16,211 nucleotides of DNA from JAXGPP01 sp964436865. Its GTDB lineage: Bacteria; Planctomycetota; Planctomycetia; Pirellulales; Thermoguttaceae. This document shows positions 1 through 7,752 of the stretch, one piece after another. Positions within the stretch are counted from its first letter, which is position 1. Each line of letters starts with the position of its first letter. The position numbers were made by a program, and so were the translations under genes. Under the pieces are notes generated by a model, which worked only from the letters and a program-made list of their open reading frames with translations, was not told where the DNA came from and ran no database searches. The stretch spans positions 1 through 16,211 of the forward strand of contig CAYTFK010000144.1 of assembly GCA_964436865.1 (NCBI GenBank). Direction: 5' to 3'.

Positions 1-4
1 CCTG

Positions 5-2557
5 ATGAGACAACTGGTCCTGCTGGCAGTGGCCATGCTGTCGCCCGCTGTGGCCCGGTCGAACGAGGTCCAAGCCGTCTACCGCCGCGAAGCCACCTGG
101 GCAGCGAGCATGGCGGCAACCCGCCAGCGGATCCTGGAGGAGCCGTCATGGCAGGCAGACGACGGTGATCTCCTTTCCCGGCTCTGCCGCCGCTTCTGGG
201 AGGACTTCTCCGAGACCGACTGGCTGCTGCAGGACTCACCGGGAAGGGATCCCGACGCTGCCCTGGATCCATGGCGCAGTTTCGGTTGGTACTTCGATCC
301 TCGCGAGACCGCGCAGAGGGAAGAACGGCTCATCCGCCACGCAATGGCGGAACTCCGCGCCGTTCCACCAGATCTATCCTTCCGGCTCGACCGTCTTATC
401 GGATTGCAGACGGCTGCCGGCGATCCCGCGTGGCTCGAGGTCTATGTCGACGCCTGCCGTCTGCGGAGGCAGCAGCGGCTTGCGCTTTTGGCGGAGAAAG
501 CACCGCGGTTTGTCTTTACAAAACATTACACCCTGGGTGGCTCGCACTACGCCTACACTGAAGGCCAGTCCGACGCCCAGGATGAACGCCACTTCGTTCC
601 CGGCGCTGCCCTCTGCGTCGCCCGGATCGAGGGGGATCGCGTGGATGTCGAGACACTCCTGGAAGATCGGGATGGGGTGATCCGCGATCCGGATGTTTCA
701 TACGACGGCCGCCGCGTGGCGTTCGCCTGGAAGAAGTCCGACCTTGACGATGACTACCACCTGTACGAGATCGACGTTCAGTCGCGGTCCGTCCGGCAAT
801 TGACCGAAGGGTTGGGCGTAGCCGATTACGAACCGGCCTGGTTGCCCGACGGCGACGTCATATTCAATTCCACCCGGTGCGTGCAGACCGTCGATTGCTG
901 GTGGACCGAAGTGAGCAACCTCTACCGCTGCGACGGCGACGGCCGCTTCCTCCGACGGTTGACCTTCGATCAGGTGCACGACAATTTCCCCACGCTGACC
1001 GCCGACGGCCGGGTTCTCTACACGCGCTGGGAATACAACGACCGCGGCCAGATCTACACGCAGCCGTTACTCCAGATGAATGCCGACGGCACCGGTCAGA
1101 CCGAGTTCTACGGGGCCAACTCCTGGTTTCCGACCACGATTCTCCATGCCCGCAGCATACCGGGCACGCAGAAGGTGCTGGCGATTGCCACCGGCCACCA
1201 TTCGCCACAGACGGGCAAGCTGATCGTAATCGACCCGGCCAAGGGAAGGCAGGAGAACGAAGGGGTGCAGTTGGTCGCGCCGCGGCGTGACACGCCTGCC
1301 GTGCAGATCGACAGCTACGGCCAGGAGGGCGAGTTGTTCCAGTATCCCTATCCGCTCAGCGAGACAGAGTACCTGGTCACCTATCATCCGGCTGGTTGGC
1401 CATGGGCCAGTGGAGCGATGGGGCCGCACTTCGGCATCTATTTCATGACGGCCGACGGGCGGCGCGAACTGCTGGTTCGCGATTCGGAGTTGCCCTGCAG
1501 TCAATCGGTGCCTCTCCGCGCCCGGCCCGCCGAACGTGTCCCGTCAAGCCTCGTAGACTACCGTGCGCGTGAAGGAAGCTTTTACATTCAGGACGTCTAC
1601 GCCGGCGGGGGCCTGATCGGCGTGCCGCGCGGCACGGTGCGTCGGGTCCGAGTGGTCGCGATCGAGTACCGCGTTGCCGGAATCGGCGAGAATCGAAACA
1701 GCGGGCCGGGCGGCAGCGCGCTGATCAGCACGCCCGTGGCCATCGGCAACGGAACCTGGGACGCAAAAGCCATTCTCGGCGAGGCCCAAGTGTACGACGA
1801 CGGATCGGCTTTCTTTCGCGTTCCTGCCCGGAAGCCGCTGTACTTTCAGTTGCTCGACGAGCGGGGACGCCTTGTGCAAACCATGCGGAGTTGGACAACG
1901 CTCCAGCCGGGCGAGAACGCATCGTGCGTCGGCTGCCACGAGGCGAAGAACGCCACTCCGATTGCCGAACTGACGGCAACGAAGGCGTTTCAGGCCGGTT
2001 GCGTACCGCTCGAGCCGTTCTACGGCGAGCCGCGCGGCTTTAGCTTCCGCCGCGAGATCCAACCCATCCTCGACCGCTACTGCATCCAGTGCCACGACGG
2101 AGCGAAGGGGAATGCCTTCGCACTCACCGGCCGAGAGGTGGTCGATGATCACGCCAAGCGGATCTGGACCGAATCGTACCTCGCGCTCACCCACTCGCGG
2201 CCGGTGAAACCCGGCGGCTGGCTCGGCGATCCCGATCATCCCATGCTCAACTGGATGAGCGCCCAGTCAGCTCCGCCCATGCAGCCGCCCTACGCGGCCG
2301 GCTCCAGCCGCAGCCAGATCATCGAACTTCTGGAAGAGTCGCATGAAGGCGTGATCCTCCCCCGCGACGCCCTGGCGAAGATTGCCGCCTGGATCGACCT
2401 CGGCGTTCCCTACTGCGGCGATTACCAGGAAGCCCACGCCTGGACCGCCGAGGAACAGGAGAAATACGAGCACTTCCTCGCCAAACGCAAGCGGCTCGCC
2501 GCAGAGGAGCAGGCCGGCATCCTCCGGTGGCTGCAGGCCACGAGCGATTCGCCGTAA
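5..2557 (+). CDS. Secreted HzsA-like diheme protein with TolB-type propeller
   Basis: This 850-residue protein is probably exported: residues 1-18 form a signal peptide (basic MR, hydrophobic core, cut near AVARS). About residues 220-400 contain PD40/TolB-like propeller blades, each with a D-x-S/T-x-DG-R core and a following basic-Q/R-LT strand. The C-terminal third has two c-type haem sites, CVGCH (641-645) and CIQCH (693-697), so two covalent haems are expected after export. Propeller followed by diheme region is the architecture of hydrazine synthase alpha subunit and of the many HzsA-related proteins in non-anammox planctomycetes. The substrate is unknown, and hydrazine synthesis should not be assumed because no beta or gamma subunit is visible. 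The start four bases from the left edge is chosen because it gives a proper signal peptide; no ribosome site can be seen. It runs head-on into the DUF202 gene with only 6 bases between stops. Confidence 0.85.
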   Translation: MRQLVLLAVAMLSPAVARSNEVQAVYRREATWAASMAATRQRILEEPSWQADDGDLLSRLCRRFWEDFSETDWLLQDSPGRDPDAALDPWRSFGWYFDPRETAQREERLIRHAMAELRAVPPDLSFRLDRLIGLQTAAGDPAWLEVYVDACRLRRQQRLALLAEKAPRFVFTKHYTLGGSHYAYTEGQSDAQDERHFVPGAALCVARIEGDRVDVETLLEDRDGVIRDPDVSYDGRRVAFAWKKSDLDDDYHLYEIDVQSRSVRQLTEGLGVADYEPAWLPDGDVIFNSTRCVQTVDCWWTEVSNLYRCDGDGRFLRRLTFDQVHDNFPTLTADGRVLYTRWEYNDRGQIYTQPLLQMNADGTGQTEFYGANSWFPTTILHARSIPGTQKVLAIATGHHSPQTGKLIVIDPAKGRQENEGVQLVAPRRDTPAVQIDSYGQEGELFQYPYPLSETEYLVTYHPAGWPWASGAMGPHFGIYFMTADGRRELLVRDSELPCSQSVPLRARPAERVPSSLVDYRAREGSFYIQDVYAGGGLIGVPRGTVRRVRVVAIEYRVAGIGENRNSGPGGSALISTPVAIGNGTWDAKAILGEAQVYDDGSAFFRVPARKPLYFQLLDERGRLVQTMRSWTTLQPGENASCVGCHEAKNATPIAELTATKAFQAGCVPLEPFYGEPRGFSFRREIQPILDRYCIQCHDGAKGNAFALTGREVVDDHAKRIWTESYLALTHSRPVKPGGWLGDPDHPMLNWMSAQSAPPMQPPYAAGSSRSQIIELLEESHEGVILPRDALAKIAAWIDLGVPYCGDYQEAHAWTAEEQEKYEHFLAKRKRLAAEEQAGILRWLQATSDSP

Positions 2558-2563
2558 GGCAAG

Positions 2564-3004
2564 TCAGCGGCCGACGCCCATCAGGTAGATGGCCATGGCC
2601 ACGCCGATTCCCGCCATGGCGAACGAGACGGCCACGGCCAGCGACGGCCGGTGCGATCCGGCCCGGCGAGGATTCGCCAGAGCGTAGCGGTACTCAAGTG
2701 GCGCCAGCAGGCTGATCAACGTGGCCAAGGCGATCAAGGCCAGCCCGATCCAGAGCGACCAACCGATCGAGTGGACAGTGCGGCCTGTTTCATGACTGGA
2801 CTCAATCTCCCGCAGGAAAAGCCCGAATCGCGCCACGATGAACCCGAAACCCATGATGGCGATGCTCGTCCGCACCCAGGCCAGCAGGGTCCGCTCGGCG
2901 GCCCAGGTGATCCGCGGATCGTCAGGCGGCAGCCCAGAGCCTTGGCCCACTCCGGTGGCCGCAAGAGGTTGGCTTTCCACGATCGGCTGTTCCTCGCGCC
3001 TCAA
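2564..3004 (-). CDS. DUF202 (YidH-type) small inner-membrane protein
   Basis: This 146-residue protein has the DUF202 signature: a short hydrophilic N-terminus, then DPR, then ERTLLAWVRTSIA leading straight into a first membrane segment (about residues 43-62). Two more membrane segments follow at about 82-104 and 121-143, with a conserved EYRYA stretch between the second and third. The family's biochemical role is unknown. The chosen start is TTG at 3004, whose bases overlap the TGA stop of the upstream dsrE-like gene, so translational coupling is likely. No Shine-Dalgarno sequence is visible, and no in-frame ATG exists before the first membrane segment. It is the last gene of the leftward sulfur cluster and converges with the HzsA-like gene. 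The family call is firm; the start is less so. Confidence 0.85.
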   Translation of the reverse strand: MRREEQPIVESQPLAATGVGQGSGLPPDDPRITWAAERTLLAWVRTSIAIMGFGFIVARFGLFLREIESSHETGRTVHSIGWSLWIGLALIALATLISLLAPLEYRYALANPRRAGSHRPSLAVAVSFAMAGIGVAMAIYLMGVGR

Positions 3005-3438
3005 GGCTTGAAGTATCCGTAACCATCCTGCTGCTTCCGCAGGATCTCGACAGCACCCGACGGCACAGTCTGGACGCCGGGCAGGAGATCCTCGCGGGCA
3101 ATCGACTTCTTCTCCATGGTGTTCTCACAGGCGACGAAACGGACGCCGCTTCCGGCGAGCCTGGCGAGTTGCTCCGCGTGCCGGCTCTGGTTCTTGACCG
3201 CCAATGCGATTCCCTCGCCGTGGATCACGACTTCGAGCTGCGCCTGCGGCTCCGCCTTGAGGATGTTCTCGATGTTGTTCAGTCCGTGTTCCTGCCGGGC
3301 GGCGTCGGCAAAGTTGACGTGGATCACTCCTTTGAGCATGGGAGATTCCTCCTCGGAGGTCAAGGCCGGCCGCGACAGAGTCGCTAAAGCCAATGCTGAC
3401 AGGACAATAAGAGACGTGGCGAGTGTGTAGCGCGACAT
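3001..3438 (-). CDS. Exported DsrE-like sulfur-relay protein
   Basis: This 145-residue protein belongs to the DsrE/DsrF-like superfamily, whose members carry or transfer sulfur as persulfide on a conserved cysteine. Residues 1-26 form a signal peptide or N-terminal anchor (MSRYT, hydrophobic core, SRPA-LTS), so it probably works outside the cytoplasm. The core shows a GVIHVNF strand, a VVIHGEGI strand, and then FVACENTM with the likely sulfur-carrying Cys104, followed by the typical EDLLPGV, VPSG and GYGYFKP blocks. The start at 3438 is preferred over an in-frame ATG 42 bases upstream. It gives a clean signal peptide and has GGAG in good position, whereas the longer form adds an arginine-rich leader. 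The gene starts 38 bases after the metallophosphatase stop and its own stop overlaps the DUF202 start. Its placement after a persulfide dioxygenase and YeeE-type proteins supports a sulfur role. Confidence 0.85.
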   Translation of the reverse strand: MSRYTLATSLIVLSALALATLSRPALTSEEESPMLKGVIHVNFADAARQEHGLNNIENILKAEPQAQLEVVIHGEGIALAVKNQSRHAEQLARLAGSGVRFVACENTMEKKSIAREDLLPGVQTVPSGAVEILRKQQDGYGYFKP

Positions 3439-3476
3439 GGATCTTCTCCGTAGACGGACCGGCCGGTGGTTCCCGC

Positions 3477-5036
3477 TCACGATGCGCGGACAATTCGACC
3501 CGTGTCCGGGGCGCCGACCGGCGAGTGCGCACGGAAGTGGGCCTTAACGGTTTCAAACTGGCTGCGCCGTTCAGCGCGGTTTCGACCTTCGCGGAAAGCG
3601 GCGTAGCGGTGCCCCCCATCGGCGAGCATGGAGTTTGTAGCGACAACGAAGTCCTTTTCTGCATTCCACGGCCCCTCGGTCCGCTCGACGCGGATCACGC
3701 GCCGGCCGGGCGGTGGTGCCGGGTCATACGCGAAGCGGATGCCGGAGACCTGGATCATGCCGCCGACCTTGGCGCGGGGGTCTTCGGAGAAGGTGTTCTC
3801 GACAGACTGTTCCAGACTGGCCAGAATCTGAGATCCGCTCAGACGCATGGTGACAACCTTGCCGTCGTGCGGCACCAACTGGCGGAGCATGGCCGCCGTG
3901 ATCGGCCCCGGCGGAATCCCGACTCCATAGCCGACGCCAGGGAGGAAGGCGACCTCTGCCCCGGTTTCCGCGCGGAGGATGTCGGCCATCAGCGAATCAA
4001 CCGGCGACTGCTCATCGCGCCGGCGGGCCTCCTGGCCGGCCAGAGTCTGCGCACGCACAAGCCACGTGGCGGCGCGCCCCACGACCTCGTCGAGCGCTGT
4101 GCGATGCGGGGCCTCGGCCGTTTCGACGAATCGCGCCATGGCCTTGTCGGCCGGAAATCGCTCGTGATCCAGGGTAATCAACTGTCGCCGGTGATCCACT
4201 ACTCGCCCGCCTTCCACGACGAGGTCGAGTCGCCCGAGATCCGATCCATGCGCTCCGGCTTGAACGATGAGCGTGCGGCCGACGCGGAGGGCCTCGGTCA
4301 TACGGTTATGGCTATGCCCGCCGACGATCACGTCGATGCCTTCCACCGCTTCGGCCAGGTGCTTGTCGCCGCTCAGGCCGAGATGCGAGAGGACCAGCGC
4401 AAGCTCGGCCCCTTCCTGCCGCATATGCGCCAAGTATTCCTGCGTCGGCTCGACGGGATCCTGGAACTCGAGCCCTTTGACGTTCTTTGCTGAAGACGTC
4501 CACGCCGTCTTGGGATATGCCAGGCCGAGTATGCCCACGCGGACGTCGCCCACCCGGCGGATCACGTAGGGACGGGTGAGCGGCCGCCCGCCGTCCGACA
4601 CAAGATTCGCGGCAACGACTGGGAATCGCATTTCGCGCAAATACTGCGCAAGCTTCTCGGGCCCGAAGTCGGGCTCGTGGTTTCCTACGGTCATCGCATC
4701 GTAGCCCAACCGCTCGAGCGCCTCAACCAGCGCGCGTCCGCGTGTGAGGTCGGCGATCATCGTGTCGCCCCACAGATCGCCTGCGTCGACGAGGAGGGCG
4801 CGGTCGCCGCATTCACGTCGAGCCTCGCCGATGGCGGTCGCCAGCCGGTCAAGGCCGCCGAACCGCCGCCCGCGAAGCTCCCCTTCCCATCCCTGCCATC
4901 CGCTGAGATGTCCGTGGATGTCGTTGGTGTGAAGGATCGTCAACTCGCTCCTGCGCCGGCCTGTGTCGGCAGCAAACAGCCGACTGGCGGAAGCCGCGGC
5001 CAGTCCGGCCAGAAACCCGCGTCGGGAAGATTCCAT
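3477..5036 (-). CDS. Tat-exported 5'-nucleotidase/SoxB-superfamily metallophosphatase
   Basis: This 519-residue protein starts with a twin-arginine signal (SRRGFLAG at residues 4-11, then an Ala-rich core ending near FAAD). A calcineurin-like metallophosphoesterase domain follows: LHTNDIHGH (D39, H41), VDAGDLW (D84-W89), GNHE (118-121), VVAANLV, LSHLG and GGHSHN. The C-terminal 5'-nucleotidase domain contains FLPGVGYG, SGSQILASLEQSVE and VSGIRFAYDP. Family members bind two metals and hydrolyse nucleotides, or, in SoxB, protein-bound sulfone sulfate. The context (persulfide dioxygenase, YeeE, DsrE) and the SoxB-like GD-x-W and TRGR stretch suggest a sulfur substrate. However, it keeps GNHE rather than the GHWE I recall from SoxB. 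An in-frame extension upstream of 5036 reads as shadow sequence of the preceding gene and lacks signal character. The gene begins 25 bases after the upstream YeeE stop. The fold is certain; the substrate is not. Confidence 0.85.
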   Translation of the reverse strand: MESSRRGFLAGLAAASASRLFAADTGRRRSELTILHTNDIHGHLSGWQGWEGELRGRRFGGLDRLATAIGEARRECGDRALLVDAGDLWGDTMIADLTRGRALVEALERLGYDAMTVGNHEPDFGPEKLAQYLREMRFPVVAANLVSDGGRPLTRPYVIRRVGDVRVGILGLAYPKTAWTSSAKNVKGLEFQDPVEPTQEYLAHMRQEGAELALVLSHLGLSGDKHLAEAVEGIDVIVGGHSHNRMTEALRVGRTLIVQAGAHGSDLGRLDLVVEGGRVVDHRRQLITLDHERFPADKAMARFVETAEAPHRTALDEVVGRAATWLVRAQTLAGQEARRRDEQSPVDSLMADILRAETGAEVAFLPGVGYGVGIPPGPITAAMLRQLVPHDGKVVTMRLSGSQILASLEQSVENTFSEDPRAKVGGMIQVSGIRFAYDPAPPPGRRVIRVERTEGPWNAEKDFVVATNSMLADGGHRYAAFREGRNRAERRSQFETVKAHFRAHSPVGAPDTGRIVRAS

Positions 5037-5061
5037 CTCGATCTCGCGCGAAGGGAGGTAG

Positions 5062-5628
5062 TTACTGAGTTGGTCCCCAGAGTTCCAACGCCGCCAGGGC
5101 CAACGCCAGCAAGGTGGCTGCGCCGGCCGCGATCGGCAGTGCGGGCAGGCGGAGGACATCGGGCAGCAGTAGTTTGCCCCGATCGCCCCACGACAGCAGC
5201 GTTCGAGACAGCACCCCCGACGTTTCGGCGAACAGGTGCGAGCCCAATAGCAATCCGGCGAGCCCGGCCAGCGCGTCGAAGTTGCCCTGCCCGATGGCCG
5301 CCGCGTTCGTCCCCGGGCAGTAGCCCAACAGTCCGAATCCGACGCCAAAGATCAGCCCGCCCGCAATATTCCCGCCGAGGCGGAGCGGCTTGGGATGGAG
5401 TTTCACCATGCCCAGGCGGTGCATGGTAAAGACGCCGATCATGCCAACCACAATCGCCGAGAGCATCACCTTGAAGACCGTGAAATCTTCCAGCAAGAGC
5501 ACTCCCATCAGGATGGCATATTTCGCCACGCCTGCCTTCTGGAGCAGGAACCCGAACATGAGGCCAAACGCCAGTCCCAAGGCCATTTGTCGGCCGCGGG
5601 AGGGCGTTTCTTCTGTGGATGCTGTCAT
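5062..5628 (-). CDS. YeeE/YedE family membrane protein, CPGT half (second pair)
   Basis: This 188-residue polytopic membrane protein has several hydrophobic segments and the family motif GYCPGT (Cys104) after a Gly-rich helix (GGLIFGVGFGLLG). YeeE/YedE (TsuA-type) proteins take up thiosulfate or related sulfane-sulfur ions, passing the substrate along conserved cysteines. In many bacteria the protein is split into two halves, and this is the half carrying CPGT. Its partner with GCTSGH lies just upstream, 27 bases away. The ATG at 5628 is preceded by AAAGG at a spacing of 8 bases. A homologous gene of the same type sits at 7792-8370; shared blocks include LLQK-x-x-VAK, DFTV-x-K-x-ML and the GYCPGT region. 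After a low-complexity middle, the C-terminus forms one more hydrophobic helix. The actual ion transported cannot be read from sequence. Confidence 0.88.
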   Translation of the reverse strand: MTASTEETPSRGRQMALGLAFGLMFGFLLQKAGVAKYAILMGVLLLEDFTVFKVMLSAIVVGMIGVFTMHRLGMVKLHPKPLRLGGNIAGGLIFGVGFGLLGYCPGTNAAAIGQGNFDALAGLAGLLLGSHLFAETSGVLSRTLLSWGDRGKLLLPDVLRLPALPIAAGAATLLALALAALELWGPTQ

Positions 5629-5655
5629 GGCAAGGACCTTTCCGGGCGCTGCGGT

Positions 5656-6252
5656 TCAAAGACGATAGAGCAACTGCGCGGTAATCACCCCGCCGATAAA
5701 GAAACAGGCCACCGCGATCCACGAGCCAACGGCAAGCTGCAGCGTGCCGCTGATCCCGTGGCCGCTGGTGCAGCCGCCGGCCATGCGGGCGCCGAAGGCC
5801 ATGATCGCTCCGCCCGCGGTCGCCGCCAGCAGCCGCCAAGCGAGACTGTCGTCGCCGAACCGCTCCTGCCACAGTCCGGGCAGCCACTCGCCGGTCAGCT
5901 CGCCGCCGGTCCAGGCGGCGATAAAGGCCCCCGCAATGACGCCCACCAGCAACATCACTTCCCAGTCGACCGCCGGCTTCGTCTCCCGGTAGTACGGGAG
6001 CGACTCGACACGCCGCGGGGCGACGAGTTTGCCCACCATCCCTGCTACGCGCGCGTAGGCGGTCGAGATCCCCAGCGGCTTGTCGGAGAAGTAGAACGTC
6101 AGCCACGACAAGAACCCGATCAGCCCACCGGCCAGGTACGGCGACCAGGCGGGCGAATCATCGACCGGGCTTCCGCTACCCTGCGCCAGCGCGGCAACCG
6201 GAAAAGCGGTTACCACGCCAATCGTCAACGCGATCTGGGACCATCTCACCAC
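5656..6252 (-). CDS. YeeE/YedE family membrane protein, GCTSGH half (second pair)
   Basis: This 198-residue membrane protein is the partner half of the YeeE/YedE pair, identified by GGCTSGHGISG with Cys161 inside a Gly-rich helix, by WSPYL near the start and by the KPLGIS block. It would form one sulfur-ion transporter unit with the gene 27 bases downstream. The start is GTG at 6252, or the adjacent GTG at 6249, with GAGGAG 5 to 8 bases upstream; there is no competing ATG before the conserved region. The N-terminus is odd: residues 1-24 look like a cleavable signal peptide ending in AALAQG, ahead of a hydrophilic GSGSPVDDSP spacer. The paralogue at 8363-8911 lacks this. It begins 23 bases after the persulfide dioxygenase stop, so co-transcription is likely. 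Confidence 0.87.
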   Translation of the reverse strand: MVRWSQIALTIGVVTAFPVAALAQGSGSPVDDSPAWSPYLAGGLIGFLSWLTFYFSDKPLGISTAYARVAGMVGKLVAPRRVESLPYYRETKPAVDWEVMLLVGVIAGAFIAAWTGGELTGEWLPGLWQERFGDDSLAWRLLAATAGGAIMAFGARMAGGCTSGHGISGTLQLAVGSWIAVACFFIGGVITAQLLYRL

Positions 6253-6275
6253 GGCGTCTCCTCGCAGGCGCTTCG

Positions 6276-7667
6276 CTATTTCTCCACCGGATAGCCGGCC
6301 TTGGTCCAGGCCTGCCAGCTTCCGGGTACGTTGCGCACGTCGCGAAACCCGTGGTTCTGCAACAGGCTGGCCGCCAGGCTGGCCCGGTAACCGCTATTGC
6401 AGTGGACCGCCACGGGCTGGTTCTTGTCGAGTTCCCCCAGGCGCTTCGGAATCTCCGGCAGGAAGAGATGCTTGGCGCCCGGAATGTGCCCCTCCTGCCA
6501 TTCGCCGGGTGATCGCACGTCGAGCACCAGCATCCCGTCACGCCGGTTCTGGATTTCGTGCACCGTGATTTGATCCATTTCGCCCACAGGCAGGCCGGCG
6601 TTATTCCAGGCCTTCATCCCGCCCGCCAGGTATCCGGCGAAGGAGGTGAATCCCGATCGCCAGAAGAGCGGAACAACCCGCTCCAGATCGCTGTCGTTCT
6701 CCATCACCAGGAGAATCGGCTTCTGCGGGTCCAGCATCCAGCCGGCCCAGATCGACAGCTCGGGATCGGCGCCGATGTTGACCGCTCCCGGGATGTGGCC
6801 CCCGCCGAAGGCGAGCATCGAACGCGTGTCGACCAGCACGCCGCGTCCAGCATCCAATGCCTCCTTGAAAGCGCCGACCGAAAGAGCGGCAACCGTGGGC
6901 GTTCCGCCCCAGACTTCCGGCCCCTCGGCGTTGAGCTTCTTCATCCGTTTGTAATAGGTCGGTTCGGGGGGCGCTGTCGACAGCGCATGCCGCTTGAGCT
7001 CCTCGCGGCTGGAGAATTGCAGGAATGGATTGTGCCGCCGCTCGTAGCCGATTGTCGTCTCCAGCCGATCGCCGATCTCCGCACCGCACGGCGAGCCGTG
7101 GCCGTGCGCCGGGTGGACGATCACCGCGTCATCGAGCTTCAGATAGAAATCGTAGAGCGTGTCGTACAACTGTTCGGCGAGCTTCTCGGCCTGTCCCTGC
7201 CCCAACAGGTCCGGCCGGCCGGCGGAGCTGACAAACAGAGCATCGCCGCTGAACACTCCCCACGGATCGTCGCGGCGCGATTTCTCCGCCGCCAGGAAGG
7301 AAAGATGTTCGGGCGTGTGGCCCGGTGTGAATTGGGCGGTGAGCAGCAGCGAGCCGAACTCATAACAGTCGCCGTCGCGTACCGGCCGGTGGTCGAATCC
7401 GTACTTGGCACCCCCTTCGTGACTGACGTGGATCTCCGCGCCGCCGGCACGAGCGGCAAGCTCTCGCGAACCGCTGAGGAAGTCGGCGTGGATGTGCGTC
7501 TCAAAGATATGGGTAATCGACAGCTTGCGTTTCCTCGCCAGCTCGAGATAGATATCGGCGTCGGGCCGCGGGTCGATCACCGCGGCGGTGCCGCTGGCAT
7601 CATCGCCGACGAGGTAAGAGAGGAGGGCGATTCCCTCGGTCATCACGCGCTCGAAAACCAAGCCCAT
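6276..7667 (-). CDS. CstB-like persulfide dioxygenase-rhodanese fusion
   Basis: This 463-residue protein fuses three domains. Residues 1-245 are a metallo-beta-lactamase fold of the ETHE1/persulfide dioxygenase type: THIHADF (57-63), TPGHTPEH (114-121), SGD (140-142) and PAHGHG (186-191). H60, H117 and D142 are the likely single-iron ligands. The usual DH histidine is replaced by F63, as expected for a mononuclear-iron enzyme. Residues about 265-365 are a rhodanese-like domain without an active cysteine (MENDSDLE where the loop should be). Residues about 370-463 are a second rhodanese with active Cys423 in HCNSGYRAS. This order matches CstB, which oxidises low-molecular-weight persulfides and releases thiosulfate. 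The ATG at 7667 has a strong GGAGG 8 bases upstream. It sits between two YeeE/YedE pairs and probably leads the downstream operon. Domain calls are firm; the exact thiol co-substrate is inference. Confidence 0.92.
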   Translation of the reverse strand: MGLVFERVMTEGIALLSYLVGDDASGTAAVIDPRPDADIYLELARKRKLSITHIFETHIHADFLSGSRELAARAGGAEIHVSHEGGAKYGFDHRPVRDGDCYEFGSLLLTAQFTPGHTPEHLSFLAAEKSRRDDPWGVFSGDALFVSSAGRPDLLGQGQAEKLAEQLYDTLYDFYLKLDDAVIVHPAHGHGSPCGAEIGDRLETTIGYERRHNPFLQFSSREELKRHALSTAPPEPTYYKRMKKLNAEGPEVWGGTPTVAALSVGAFKEALDAGRGVLVDTRSMLAFGGGHIPGAVNIGADPELSIWAGWMLDPQKPILLVMENDSDLERVVPLFWRSGFTSFAGYLAGGMKAWNNAGLPVGEMDQITVHEIQNRRDGMLVLDVRSPGEWQEGHIPGAKHLFLPEIPKRLGELDKNQPVAVHCNSGYRASLAASLLQNHGFRDVRNVPGSWQAWTKAGYPVEK

Positions 7668-7752
7668 CGTACTACCTCCAGTCTTTCTTGAGTTCTATCC
7701 CGGCCTGGCCGCAATTACGGCTTGCGGGTGGGTTATCCTTGCCCCACTCTTG

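Noticed and set aside
5..2557. Hydrazine synthase as functional call for the first gene
   Set aside because: Only the alpha-like architecture is present; no beta or gamma subunits or other anammox genes are in view, and non-anammox planctomycetes carry many such homologues.
3423..4493. 356-codon plus-strand frame opposite the metallophosphatase
   Set aside because: Antisense shadow of a gene with clear catalytic motifs; no ribosome site and no recognisable domain.
5037..5348. 104-residue N-terminal extension of the metallophosphatase
   Set aside because: It overlaps the upstream YeeE gene in another frame, is Cys/Arg/Trp-rich, and would bury the Tat signal that begins at 5036.
4940..6106. 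388-codon minus-strand frame overlapping both second-pair YeeE genes
   Set aside because: It is an alternate frame of two recognised membrane proteins; its Arg/Gly-rich translation has no hydrophobic segments or motifs.
6558..7691. 377-codon plus-strand frame opposite the dioxygenase-rhodanese
   Set aside because: Antisense to a firmly identified enzyme; no domain, and Arg/His-rich shadow composition.
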